In this document: positions 1-6,577 of the stretch, piece by piece
How positions within the stretch are numbered: position 1 is the stretch's first letter
Layout of the letters: every line of letters starts with the position of its first letter
From: Gallispira sp964526435
Lineage (GTDB): Bacteria > Bacillota > Clostridia > Lachnospirales > CAG-274
Reading direction: 5' to 3'
Length of the DNA stretch: 17,060 nt
NCBI GenBank assembly: GCA_964526435.1
Contig: CAZGIC010000046.1
Location: forward strand, 1 to 17,060
Made by a program: the position numbers and the translations under genes
Notes under the pieces: model-generated
Database searches by the model: none
What the model was told of the DNA's origin: nothing
Seen by the model: only the letters and a program-made list of their open reading frames with translations

Positions 1-31
1 GCTCGCCCGATTTACCCCATTACAAACAGCT

Positions 32-51
32 GGATTTTACATCAAAAATCC
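32..51 (+). other. Short hairpin upstream of ribD
   Basis: A 7-bp perfect stem (GGATTTT at 32-38 with AAAATCC at 45-51, 6-nt loop) lies about 45 nt before the ribD start. It has no U-run after it, so it is not a clear terminator. It could be part of a leader whose main portion is outside the window, but the FMN riboswitch core is not seen in bases 1-95. It may also be chance in AT-rich DNA. Confidence 0.2.
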
Positions 52-95
52 CAATTATATATTCATCAACTATTTTATTTTAAAGGAATGATTTT

Positions 96-1178
96 ATGAA
101 CTACATGGAAAGAGCAATTGAACTTGCCAAAAAAGGTGCAGGCTTTGTTTCCCCTAACCCAATGGTAGGAGCAGTAATAGTTAAAAACGGAAAAATCATA
201 GGTGAAGGCTATCATGAGAAATACGGCTCAAATCATGCCGAAGTTAATGCCTTTTTAAATGCAGAGGAAGATGTTGCAGGGGCAGAAATGTATGTCACCC
301 TTGAACCATGCAGCCACTATGGACACACACCGCCTTGTGCAAAGGCAATTATTGACCACAAAATCAGTAAGGTTTACATAGGCTCCCTCGATGTCAATCC
401 ATTGGTTGCAGGCAACGGCGTTAAAATGCTCAGGGATGCAGGCATTGATGTTGAAGTGGGTATTATGGAGAAAGAATGTAAGGCAGTAAATCCCATTTTC
501 TTTAAATATATGCAGACTGGACTTCCCTATGTGCTTATGAAAACAGCAATGACCATTGACGGCAAAATTTCTGCATATACAGGTGACTCAAAATGGGTAT
601 CAAATGAAACTTCAAGACAACTTGTCCAAAAGTTAAGGCATAACCTTAAAGGAATTATGGTCGGTATAAATACAGTTATTGCAGATAATCCACGGCTTAA
701 TTGCAGAATAGACAATGGCATTGATCCCATAAGAATAATAGTTGATTCAAGACTCAGAATTCCCCTTGACTCAAATGTACTTAAGCTATATGGTGATAAT
801 GACCGTTGTATTATAGCCACACTTAAAGGGGCAGATCCTTATAAAAAATCTCAGCTTGAATCAATAGGAGCAGAAATTATTGAAACAGATGCTAAAAATA
901 ACAGTGTTTATCTTAAAGAGCTTATGTATGAACTTGGCAAAAGGAAAATAGACAGCATACTCCTTGAAGGCGGCGGAACTCTTAATTTTTCAATGCTTGA
1001 TGAAGGTCTGGCAGATAAAGCCCTCTTCTTTATTTCACCTAAGATCATAGGCGGCTCCAATTCCAAAACTCCTGTTGAGGGAAAAGGAATTCCTCATATG
1101 AAAGATGCAATCAAAATTAAAAATATAGAAATTAAAAAAATTGACGATGACATTTTAATATACGGAGATTTGAGGTGA
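96..1178 (+). CDS. ribD: Bifunctional riboflavin deaminase/reductase RibD
   Basis: Catalyses two successive steps of riboflavin synthesis in the cytoplasm: deamination of the diaminopyrimidine formed from GTP, then NADPH-dependent reduction of the ribosyl side chain. The N-terminal deaminase domain (about residues 1-140) shows the zinc-site HAE at 47-49 and the PCxxxGxTPPC motif with Cys72 and Cys81. The C-terminal reductase domain (about 145-360) has MKTAMTIDGKI at 148-158 and the LLEGGGTLN motif near residue 290. The length of 360 residues is normal for RibD. The ATG at 96 follows an AAAGGA site at 82-87. It is the first gene of a complete rib operon; the stop overlaps the ribosome binding site of the next gene. 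Its control region is mostly outside the window. Confidence 0.97.
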   Translation: MNYMERAIELAKKGAGFVSPNPMVGAVIVKNGKIIGEGYHEKYGSNHAEVNAFLNAEEDVAGAEMYVTLEPCSHYGHTPPCAKAIIDHKISKVYIGSLDVNPLVAGNGVKMLRDAGIDVEVGIMEKECKAVNPIFFKYMQTGLPYVLMKTAMTIDGKISAYTGDSKWVSNETSRQLVQKLRHNLKGIMVGINTVIADNPRLNCRIDNGIDPIRIIVDSRLRIPLDSNVLKLYGDNDRCIIATLKGADPYKKSQLESIGAEIIETDAKNNSVYLKELMYELGKRKIDSILLEGGGTLNFSMLDEGLADKALFFISPKIIGGSNSKTPVEGKGIPHMKDAIKIKNIEIKKIDDDILIYGDLR

Positions 1179-1182
1179 TAGC

Positions 1183-1797
1183 TTGTTTACGGGAATAGTT
1201 GAAGAAACAGGAACAGTATTAAAATCAGGAAATCCACTTGTAATAAAGGCAAAAAAGATACTTGAGGACGTACACTTAGGTGACAGTATAGCAGTAAACG
1301 GTATTTGTCTTACAGCTATTTCTTTTACAGATGACACAATAACCCTTGATGTAATGAATGAAACCTACAGCAGAACAAATTTAAGACATTTTAAATACGG
1401 GACTAAAGTAAATCTGGAGCGTGCAATGTCAGCCGGCGGACGGTTTGGAGGTCACATAGTAAGCGGACATATTGACGGCACAGGAATTTTAACGGACATT
1501 ACTAGTGACGGCATAGCAAAATGGCTTACAATTTCAGCAGACAGCAGTATTTTAAAGTACATAGTTTTAAAAGGTTCTGTAGCTCTTGACGGTGTAAGCC
1601 TTACAGTAGCTTATGTTGACGATAAGATTTTTAAGGTATCGGTAATACCCCACACTCAGTCGGAAACGACCCTTCTTTTAAATTCTAAAGGTTACGAAAT
1701 AAATATTGAAACAGACATTATAGGAAAGTATATTGAAAAATTTACAAAGCCCGAAAGCAGAATTACAATGGATTTTTTAAGAGAAAACGGATTTTAG
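1183..1797 (+). CDS. ribE: Riboflavin synthase, alpha chain
   Basis: Dismutates two molecules of 6,7-dimethyl-8-ribityllumazine to riboflavin plus the pyrimidine precursor, the last step of the pathway. The protein has 204 residues and the typical duplicated lumazine-binding barrel: it opens with MFTGIVEETG, repeat one carries GDSIAVNGICLT and repeat two carries the matching GSVALDGVSLT. The start is TTG at 1183; the MFTGIVEE opening is the family's invariant N-terminus, and GAGGTGA at 1172-1178 overlaps the ribD stop at suitable spacing, which suggests translational coupling. Only 4 nt separate the two genes. Named ribE after Bacillus usage; it is called ribC in E. coli. Confidence 0.97.
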   Translation: MFTGIVEETGTVLKSGNPLVIKAKKILEDVHLGDSIAVNGICLTAISFTDDTITLDVMNETYSRTNLRHFKYGTKVNLERAMSAGGRFGGHIVSGHIDGTGILTDITSDGIAKWLTISADSSILKYIVLKGSVALDGVSLTVAYVDDKIFKVSVIPHTQSETTLLLNSKGYEINIETDIIGKYIEKFTKPESRITMDFLRENGF

Positions 1798-1809
1798 GAG
1801 GTAAATCAT

Positions 1810-3009
1810 ATGTTTAAATTTAACACAATCGAAGAAGCTATAGAAGATATTAAAAACGGCAAAATAGTTATAGTAGTTGATAATGAGGACAGAGAAAATG
1901 AAGGGGACCTTATAATGGCTGCCGAAAAGGTAACTACAGAAACAATGAATTTTATAATCACCTATGGAAAAGGTCTTGTATGCCTGCCTGCCGACCCTTC
2001 AATCATAAACAGGCTTAACCTTCCTCAGATGGTCGAAAACAACACCGACAACCACTGCACAGCCTTTACTGTTGCCATTGACCACGTTGACACTACAACA
2101 GGAATATCAGCTGAAGAAAGAGCTTATACCGTAAGAAAATTTGCAGATGAAACTTCAAAGCCCAAGGATTTCAGACGTCCGGGACATATGTTTCCCCTTC
2201 TTGCAAAATCCGGAGGAGTCCTTGAGAGAAACGGTCACACAGAGGCAACAGTAGACTTAATGAAACTTGCAGGACTTAAACCTGCAGGTATATGCTGCGA
2301 AATTATTAAGGATGACGGCACTATGGCAAGACTTGACGATTTAACTGAGTTCAGCAAAAAGCATAATTTAAAGCTTATATCTATTGCAGAACTTGCAGAA
2401 TATATTAAGGCTAATTCATTTCCTTTAAGAAAAGCCGTTTCAACAAAACTTATGACTAAATACGGAGAGTTTAACATTAACGGATATGTTGACGATGACG
2501 GCAGAGAGCATTTAGCTCTATATATGGGCGATATATCAAATGGTGAACCTGTTTTATGCAGAGTACATTCAGAATGTCTTACAGGTGATGCTCTTGGCTC
2601 AGCCAAATGTGACTGCGGTCAGCAGTACGATGAAGCTATGAAAAGAATAGCAAATGAAGGCAGAGGTGCCCTTCTTTATATGCGTCAGGAAGGCAGAGGC
2701 ATCGGTCTTATTAATAAACTTAAGGCTTATGAACTTCAAAGACAAGGTATGGACACTGTCGAAGCCAATCTGGCTCTGGGGTTTCCCGAAGATATGCGAA
2801 AGTATGATAAATCCGCAGAAATTCTGAAAGATTTAGGCATAAGCAAAATACGTCTTATGACAAACAATCCCGACAAAATCCATAAACTTCAGGAATTGGG
2901 TGTTGAAATCACTGAAAGGGTTCCTATTATAGTACATCACAGTCATAGTGCAGACTTTTATATGCACACAAAGCAGGAGAAAATGGGTCATTTATTAAAT
3001 TTATTATAA
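1810..3009 (+). CDS. ribBA: RibBA: DHBP synthase / GTP cyclohydrolase II
   Basis: Supplies both precursors of riboflavin. The N-terminal domain (about residues 1-200) converts ribulose-5-phosphate to 3,4-dihydroxy-2-butanone-4-phosphate and shows the acidic loop NEDRENEGDL at 25-34, RRPGH at 122-126 and HTEATVDL from 143. The C-terminal domain (about 205-399) opens the GTP ring and has the zinc ligands Cys256, Cys267 and Cys269 in SECLTGDALGSAKCDCG, then RQEGRGIGL at 292-300, AYELQ and TNNPDK. All key residues of both activities that I can check are present, so the protein should be truly bifunctional; 399 residues is normal. The AGGAGG starting at 1797 is followed by ATG at 1810. Confidence 0.97.
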   Translation: MFKFNTIEEAIEDIKNGKIVIVVDNEDRENEGDLIMAAEKVTTETMNFIITYGKGLVCLPADPSIINRLNLPQMVENNTDNHCTAFTVAIDHVDTTTGISAEERAYTVRKFADETSKPKDFRRPGHMFPLLAKSGGVLERNGHTEATVDLMKLAGLKPAGICCEIIKDDGTMARLDDLTEFSKKHNLKLISIAELAEYIKANSFPLRKAVSTKLMTKYGEFNINGYVDDDGREHLALYMGDISNGEPVLCRVHSECLTGDALGSAKCDCGQQYDEAMKRIANEGRGALLYMRQEGRGIGLINKLKAYELQRQGMDTVEANLALGFPEDMRKYDKSAEILKDLGISKIRLMTNNPDKIHKLQELGVEITERVPIIVHHSHSADFYMHTKQEKMGHLLNLL

Positions 3010-3025
3010 ACCGGAGGTAATTAAA

Positions 3026-3487
3026 ATGAAAAAAATTGAAGGCAATTTAGTTGCACAGGGAAAGAAATTTGCTATCGTTGCATCAAGATTTAATGAATTT
3101 ATTGTCAATAAACTTGTTAGCGGTGCAGAAGACGCATTTATAAGACATGGTGTTAATGACGATGATATTTCACTTATATGGGTGCCGGGAGCTTTTGAGA
3201 TCCCCTTAACGGCAAAAAAACTTGCCAACAGTGGTAAGTATGATGCAGTTGTTTGCGTTGGTGCAGTTATAAGAGGTTCCACAAGCCATTATGACTATGT
3301 ATGCAGCGAAGTTTCAAAGGGCATCGCTTCTGTTGGCTTAAGCAGCGGTATTCCCGTTATTTTTGGCATTATTACTACAGAAAATATTGAACAAGCAATA
3401 GAAAGAGCCGGAACAAAGGCAGGTAATAAAGGCTTTGATGCTGCAGTTTCAGCAATTGAAATGGTTAATCTTTTTGATAATATATAA
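3026..3487 (+). CDS. ribH: Lumazine synthase (riboflavin synthase beta chain)
   Basis: Condenses the RibB product with the RibD-derived pyrimidine to give 6,7-dimethyl-8-ribityllumazine, the substrate of RibE. In Bacillus this protein forms a 60-subunit capsid enclosing riboflavin synthase; whether that holds here cannot be read from sequence. Visible motifs are RFNEF at 21-25, the PGAFEIP loop at 54-60, and GSTSHYDYV with the catalytic His88; 153 residues is the usual length. A GGAGGT site lies 7 nt before the ATG. It is the last gene of the rib operon, and its stop codon lies in the loop of an AT-rich hairpin. Confidence 0.97.
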   Translation: MKKIEGNLVAQGKKFAIVASRFNEFIVNKLVSGAEDAFIRHGVNDDDISLIWVPGAFEIPLTAKKLANSGKYDAVVCVGAVIRGSTSHYDYVCSEVSKGIASVGLSSGIPVIFGIITTENIEQAIERAGTKAGNKGFDAAVSAIEMVNLFDNI

Positions 3488-3504
3488 TTATATAAAAAGA
3501 TTAA
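3465..3504 (+). terminator. AT-rich hairpin across the ribH stop
   Basis: The last ribH codons and the bases after them form a perfect 11-bp stem (TTAATCTTTTT at 3465-3475 with AAAAAGATTAA at 3494-3504) around an 18-nt loop holding the stop codon. The stem is nearly all A/T and is not followed by a good U-run, so it is a weak terminator candidate; it could instead protect the rib mRNA 3' end. No better plus-strand terminator is seen before ssrA. Confidence 0.3.
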
Positions 3505-3582
3505 GTTTATAGAACATCACAAAATAATAACACTAACAAAAAAGTATAACATGCTTTAATATACAAATACTTGTTGACACTA

Positions 3583-3635
3583 TCAAAAAAACAAAAAAAT
3601 CTCCCAAAAATCTATAAAATGTTTTTTGGGGGATT
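3583..3635 (-). terminator. Intrinsic terminator downstream of ssrA
   Basis: Read on the minus strand, CCC and an A-run pair with a T-run and GGG (arms about 3598-3610 and 3623-3635, 12-nt loop). The stem is followed by a long U-rich tract (complement of 3583-3599: seven T, G, seven T). It is directional: the plus strand has no U-tract after the hairpin. It should end transcription from ssrA about 225 nt beyond the mature tmRNA 3' end. Confidence 0.75.
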
Positions 3636-3785
3636 ATGTATACTAAATTGATTTATTACATTACCAGAACTCACAGAAATAATAACACCTGACACAGTCA
3701 AAATTAAATAAGACAAAAAACAACAGTACAACAACAATTCTATAAAAAATTCTAAATAATATAAATTCTCTCTGAGCTTTGGAAC

Positions 3786-3812
3786 ACATATCAGAACATA
3801 ATTCTGATATGT
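3786..3812. repeat. Perfect 11-bp inverted repeat in ssrA trailer
   Basis: ACATATCAGAA at 3786-3796 and TTCTGATATGT at 3802-3812 form a perfect 11-bp stem with a 5-nt loop. No U-run follows on either strand, so it is not a standard terminator. On the minus strand it lies 46-72 nt past the tmRNA 3' end, inside the presumed precursor transcript. It may aid 3' processing or stability, or be a protein binding site. Confidence 0.6.
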
Positions 3813-3857
3813 AAGCTTTATGCCATGATTTAAAATTTTCATATTTGATAAAGCTGA

Positions 3858-4200
3858 TGGAGATGAGGGGAATCGAACCCCTGTCCGAAAATCCGTTGTC
3901 CGGGACTTCTCCCATTACAGTCTGTCTATATTAATTCCCTCAGACTGCTGCCGGCAGACAGGCTGCAGTCCTTAGTAGCTTCATATATCTTTTTACTGTT
4001 CAAAGCTTTACAGCAAAAGTGCTCCGCAAGTCGGCGCTGAATCTTAAGCTGCGGAATACCTAAGGTCAGCGAGCAGCATTAGGCTGCTACTAATTCTAAA
4101 TCTTTGTCTTTTATTATTTAAAAGTTTGGCTTTTAAGGAGTCTCCCGCCTCCAATGGCTATCCCGAATTTCAAAATCCCCGTCGAAACCATTGCATCCCC
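3858..4200 (-). ncRNA. ssrA: tmRNA (ssrA), 10Sa RNA
   Basis: Rescues stalled ribosomes by acting as an alanyl-tRNA and as an mRNA for a degradation tag. On the minus strand the 5' end GGGGATG pairs over 7 bp with CATCTCC near the 3' end, with the G3-U70 wobble that AlaRS recognises. GGTTTCGACGGGG near the 5' end and the T-arm AGGGG-TTCGATT-CCCCT near the 3' end match the family. The discriminator A (3858) is followed by TCA, so CCA is not encoded and must be added after transcription. Length is about 343 nt. The tag frame is at 4079-4108 and the promoter at 4221-4248. The exact processed ends are inferred from pairing. Confidence 0.95.
4079..4108 (-). other. tmRNA tag reading frame
   Basis: Nine codons then TAA, read on the minus strand: GAC AAA GAT TTA GAA TTA GTA GCA GCC TAA, giving DKDLELVAA; with the alanine carried by the tmRNA the tag would be A-DKDLELVAA. 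The VAA end fits the known preference for small hydrophobic tag termini recognised by proteases such as ClpXP. The resume codon GAC is inferred: the same frame has TAA 9 nt upstream of it and there is no Ala or Gly codon between. Confidence 0.7.
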
Positions 4201-4220
4201 ATATTGTTTTATGCTATTTA

Positions 4221-4248
4221 ATTATATATTATTCAAAAAAAAAGTCAA
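4221..4248 (-). promoter_or_regulatory. Promoter of ssrA
   Basis: On the minus strand, TTGACT (4248-4243) and a perfect TATAAT (4226-4221) are separated by 16 nt. The mature tmRNA begins 20 nt after the -10 box, so a short 5' leader would be removed, as expected for RNase P processing. Confidence 0.8.
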
Positions 4249-4308
4249 GAGAAATTTGATAACAAAAAAATTACAAATTATTAAAATATCCGCAATTTAT
4301 TGAACTGC

Positions 4309-4346
4309 AAAAAATCAGCAGATAAATCATTCTGCTGATTTTTTTA
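4309..4346 (-). terminator. Terminator after the isomerase-like gene
   Basis: AAAAAATCAGCAG and CTGCTGATTTTTTT form a stem with a 10-nt loop. The structure is symmetrical, with U-runs on both strands, so it can act bidirectionally; on the minus strand it starts about 11 nt beyond the stop of the isomerase-like gene. Confidence 0.85.
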
Positions 4347-4356
4347 ACCGATATTT

Positions 4357-5169
4357 TTAAGCAGTTGTTTTTTTCTCCATCTTTAGAGCACTTGTAATAT
4401 AGTTAATATCCTCACAAATTTCATCTTCCTTATCTGCAAGTCTTTCATTATATTCAATAACTATATCAGCACCGGGGGTAAACTCGTTATAATATCTTAT
4501 AAATTCATTAAAATCAAGTGTCCCGTCAAAAATTCTGTTATGCTCATCATCATTACCGTAATTATTATGAACGTGATATGAAATTATCTTATCCTTTAAG
4601 GCATAAATAACATTTTTCATATTCCAGCCATTTGTATTTATGTGTCCCAGGTCTAATACAACATTGCTTACACTTTCCCTGCAGTACTTAATAAATTCTT
4701 TTTCATTTAACAGCATTGTATTTTTAGCTGCAATTCCGGTATTCTCAACAGCAACATTAATTCCATAAGGAAGAAGAAGCTGAGTTACTTCATATAAATT
4801 GTCCTGTGCTGTTTTAAGGTACTCTTCTCTCAAATTTTCTGGAATAATACAGTTGTTATGATGATAAACAATATATCTGCATCCCAGAACAGAGGCATAT
4901 TTAATCATGGAGCTTAATCTATGTATGGTTTTACTATGTTCCCTTGATTCTGTTCCTGCTGTATGTTCAATTTCAAATGAAGGTTCATGAATACTTACAG
5001 GTACCTTTTTAAGAAAAGGAATACACTCCTTTAAAATCTTTTCAAACTCTGGTTCATCAAATCTAGGAAAAATTTCCACACCTATTTTACCATTATATTT
5101 TTCTGTAAACTGCAATATATTTTTAAAATTTCCGCTGTGGTACATACTTGTACTAATAAGAATAGACAT
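4357..5169 (-). CDS. Sugar phosphate isomerase/epimerase-like TIM-barrel protein
   Basis: Belongs to the xylose-isomerase-like TIM barrel superfamily (AP endonuclease 2 fold), 270 residues, cytoplasmic with no signal peptide. The expected metal and acid/base positions are visible along the barrel: SIHEP (His61), VYHHNN (His103/104), VENTG (Glu142), VLDLGHIN (Asp173, His176), YHVHNN (His199, His201), the DDEH segment at 207-210, and VIEYNE (Glu239). The family includes sugar isomerases, epimerases, inositol-pathway enzymes and endonuclease IV, and the substrate cannot be read from sequence. The AAAGGGG site sits 9-10 nt before the ATG. It stands alone with its own promoter and terminator, so neighbours give no hint of the pathway. 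Confidence 0.85.
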   Translation of the reverse strand: MSILISTSMYHSGNFKNILQFTEKYNGKIGVEIFPRFDEPEFEKILKECIPFLKKVPVSIHEPSFEIEHTAGTESREHSKTIHRLSSMIKYASVLGCRYIVYHHNNCIIPENLREEYLKTAQDNLYEVTQLLLPYGINVAVENTGIAAKNTMLLNEKEFIKYCRESVSNVVLDLGHINTNGWNMKNVIYALKDKIISYHVHNNYGNDDEHNRIFDGTLDFNEFIRYYNEFTPGADIVIEYNERLADKEDEICEDINYITSALKMEKKTTA

Positions 5170-5220
5170 TTTTAATATCCCCTTTATAATTTAATAAACT
5201 ATAGATTTTTAACCTTAACT

Positions 5221-5248
5221 ATATTACCACAATAAATTTAAAATTCAA
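5221..5248 (-). promoter_or_regulatory. Promoter of the isomerase-like gene
   Basis: On the minus strand, TTGAAT (5248-5243) and TAATAT (5226-5221) are separated by 16 nt. TGG immediately precedes the -10 box, giving an extended -10. The -10 lies about 50 nt upstream of the ATG. Confidence 0.65.
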
Positions 5249-5253
5249 TAGTT

Positions 5254-5275
5254 TTTATGTTAAATTTATGTTAAA
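5254..5275. repeat. Tandem 11-bp direct repeat next to -35 box
   Basis: TTTATGTTAAA occurs twice head-to-tail with no spacer (5254-5264 and 5265-5275), ending 6 bp upstream of the -35 box of the isomerase-like gene promoter. The 11-bp period places both copies on the same DNA face, as for activator sites. This is a candidate operator; A/T-rich chance similarity is possible. Confidence 0.5.
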
Positions 5276-5325
5276 TTAAAAAATTAAGTATAACCGCCTA
5301 AATTAGAGCCATAAAACAATTTTAC

Positions 5326-5363
5326 AATTAAAAAATTTAATAAAAGCCGTTAATTTTTTAATT
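5326..5363. repeat. 12-bp perfect A/T inverted repeat
   Basis: AATTAAAAAATT (5326-5337) and AATTTTTTAATT (5352-5363) are perfectly complementary around a 14-nt spacer. All stem pairs are A-T, so an RNA hairpin would be weak. It may be a second-line terminator for the minus-strand L,D-transpeptidase transcript, a binding site, or chance. Confidence 0.35.
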
Positions 5364-5413
5364 AATCCTATATCAGTTCTTATCTGACAAATTTTCAATT
5401 TTGCATATACCGT

Positions 5414-5452
5414 AAAAAGGACATCATTCACCAAATGAATAATGTCCTTTTT
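5414..5452 (-). terminator. Terminator of the L,D-transpeptidase gene
   Basis: AAAAAGGACAT-c-ATTCA and TGAAT-a-ATGTCCTTTTT pair around a 5-nt loop with a single mismatch. Read on the minus strand the stem ends in a run of five U, and it begins about 8 nt after the gene's stop. The matching A-run means it could act in both directions. Confidence 0.85.
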
Positions 5453-5460
5453 ATATAAAT

Positions 5461-6279
5461 TTACTCAATAGTTAAATACCCTGTAATTTCTCCGTAATTT
5501 CCCAAAATATCAGTAGCATAATACTTAACTTCATATTTCCCCGGTGTTGTTGGCTCTATATTATAAGCCAGCATAAAATCAATTGGATTATTTGCCGTAT
5601 CATAAGCTGTCACACCATATCTTATTATTTTTGCAAGTTTTTCAGATGTCATTTCATCACTAGCCTGAACACTCTTATAAAGACTTGTATAATGAAATTT
5701 TATTCCCTCATTTTGCCATGGATTATTTTCATCAGGATCGGTAGGATCCCAGTTAGGATATGTAGCATTAACTCCAAGATACATAGCCTTCGGTCTTGCT
5801 ATAGGGTCAGTTCCGCTGTCAATTATATTTACCTCCGTACCTATCGGACAATTGTCATATATCCACTTTGCATCGGCAGCCGTAAGTCTTATACAGCCCA
5901 TTGATGCAGATGTGCCAAGTTTATTGTATTCCTCGGTTTTGAGAGTATCAGGACTTGTTGTTTCATAATAAACAGAATGGAACAATATATCCCCCTGTAT
6001 TCTTGTTGCATATTGACCATAAACATCACCATAAAGAGCACGCCATTTATATTTCTCCTTGGTATAAAATTTACCTGAAGGAGTTCCGTTATTTGCCCCA
6101 ACAGAGCATATCATTGCCTTAAAAGGTTCATATTCTCCCTGAGAATTTAATTTATAGACTGTCACACAATTAGTTTCCTTATTTACAGTGATCGTATATA
6201 GATTTGTTTCTGCACTTGCAAAGGATGAACCAAAAACAGCTATAATAAAAGTAAGTATAAATATTTTTATTTTTTTCAT
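5461..6279 (-). CDS. Secreted L,D-transpeptidase (YkuD) with Ig-like tail
   Basis: Likely cross-links peptidoglycan stem peptides (3-3 type) or attaches proteins to the wall, outside the cell. Counting from the ATG at 6279, residues 1-23 form a signal peptide ending ASA. The catalytic YkuD domain (about 26-156) shows TPSGKF at 66-71, His101 in FHS, and SMGCIRL at 126-132 with the nucleophile Cys129 and Arg131. Residues from about 190 to 272 resemble a bacterial Ig-like domain ending PGKYEVKYYATDILGNYGE. An in-frame GTG lies 9 nt upstream, but it falls within the AGGTGAG ribosome binding site, so the ATG is preferred. There is no PGB or LysM domain. The gene is monocistronic, with its own promoter and terminator. 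Confidence 0.88.
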   Translation of the reverse strand: MKKIKIFILTFIIAVFGSSFASAETNLYTITVNKETNCVTVYKLNSQGEYEPFKAMICSVGANNGTPSGKFYTKEKYKWRALYGDVYGQYATRIQGDILFHSVYYETTSPDTLKTEEYNKLGTSASMGCIRLTAADAKWIYDNCPIGTEVNIIDSGTDPIARPKAMYLGVNATYPNWDPTDPDENNPWQNEGIKFHYTSLYKSVQASDEMTSEKLAKIIRYGVTAYDTANNPIDFMLAYNIEPTTPGKYEVKYYATDILGNYGEITGYLTIE

Positions 6280-6356
6280 AATTCTCACCTGCCCTAAATA
6301 TAATTAAGCGACAGCCGCCGCAACGTTTGCCTTAGACAATGTTTCTTTATATCTAT

Positions 6357-6385
6357 AGTTTAACATATTTTAATTAATATTACAA
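6357..6385 (-). promoter_or_regulatory. Probable promoter of the L,D-transpeptidase gene
   Basis: On the minus strand TTGTAA (6385-6380) and TAAACT (6362-6357) are 17 nt apart, with TGT just before the -10 (extended -10). The leader would be about 70 nt. Both hexamers deviate from consensus, so this is less certain than the divergent promoter. Confidence 0.5.
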
Positions 6386-6472
6386 ACATTAGTTTATAAA
6401 TATTTGTATAAAACATAAAAATAAAATTACCATAATAAACTTTTATATTCTATGTAACTACAACAAAAGAAT

Positions 6473-6501
6473 TTGACGATTTAACATATAAATGTTATAA
6501 T
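6473..6501 (+). promoter_or_regulatory. Strong promoter of the lipoprotein gene
   Basis: TTGACG (6473-6478) and a perfect TATAAT (6496-6501) are 17 nt apart, with TGT before the -10. A 6-bp inverted repeat (TAACAT at 6482-6487, ATGTTA at 6492-6497) occupies the spacer and overlaps the -10; it could be an operator but is short and A/T-rich. Confidence 0.8.
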
Positions 6502-6577
6502 GTATTTATAACACACACAAATTATAGTTTTATATTACATTTTAAATATAATACATATTGAAAGGATCTTATCATCA

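Larger units (their letters stand above)
3488..3857. other. Gene-free stretch between ribH and ssrA
   Basis: About 370 nt of AT-rich DNA between two convergent genes. I see no credible protein gene: minus-strand open frames here lack a ribosome binding site and run through the terminator hairpin or through tmRNA sequence. It contains the minus-strand terminator at 3583-3635 and a perfect inverted repeat at 3786-3812, both downstream of ssrA. Confidence 0.6.
5170..5460. other. Intergenic region with regulatory elements
   Basis: About 290 nt of very AT-rich DNA between two minus-strand genes. It holds the promoter of the isomerase-like gene with tandem repeats upstream, a long A/T inverted repeat at 5326-5363, and the terminator of the L,D-transpeptidase gene. 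I see no protein or RNA gene. Confidence 0.6.
6280..6577. other. Divergent promoter region
   Basis: About 300 nt between the divergent L,D-transpeptidase and lipoprotein genes. It holds one promoter for each direction. A short GC-rich island (about 6308-6332) lies in the 5' leader of the transpeptidase gene and contrasts with the surrounding AT-rich DNA; I see no recognised riboswitch there and no additional gene. Confidence 0.55.

Noticed and set aside
1..95. FMN riboswitch ahead of ribD
   Set aside because: Expected from knowledge of rib operons, but none of the conserved core motifs is present in the 95 nt available; it may lie outside the window.
3612..3842. Minus-strand open frame with a hydrophobic middle
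   Set aside because: No ribosome binding site, 76 codons of AT-rich sequence, and the frame reads through the 3786-3812 inverted repeat and into the ssrA terminator hairpin.
3661..3915. Minus-strand open frame including RGSIPLIS
   Set aside because: It reads through the T-arm and acceptor stem of the tmRNA, a known source of false protein calls.
6280..6288. GTG start for the L,D-transpeptidase
   Set aside because: The GTG is part of the AGGTGAG ribosome binding site of the ATG at 6279, which also gives a standard signal peptide beginning MKKIK.
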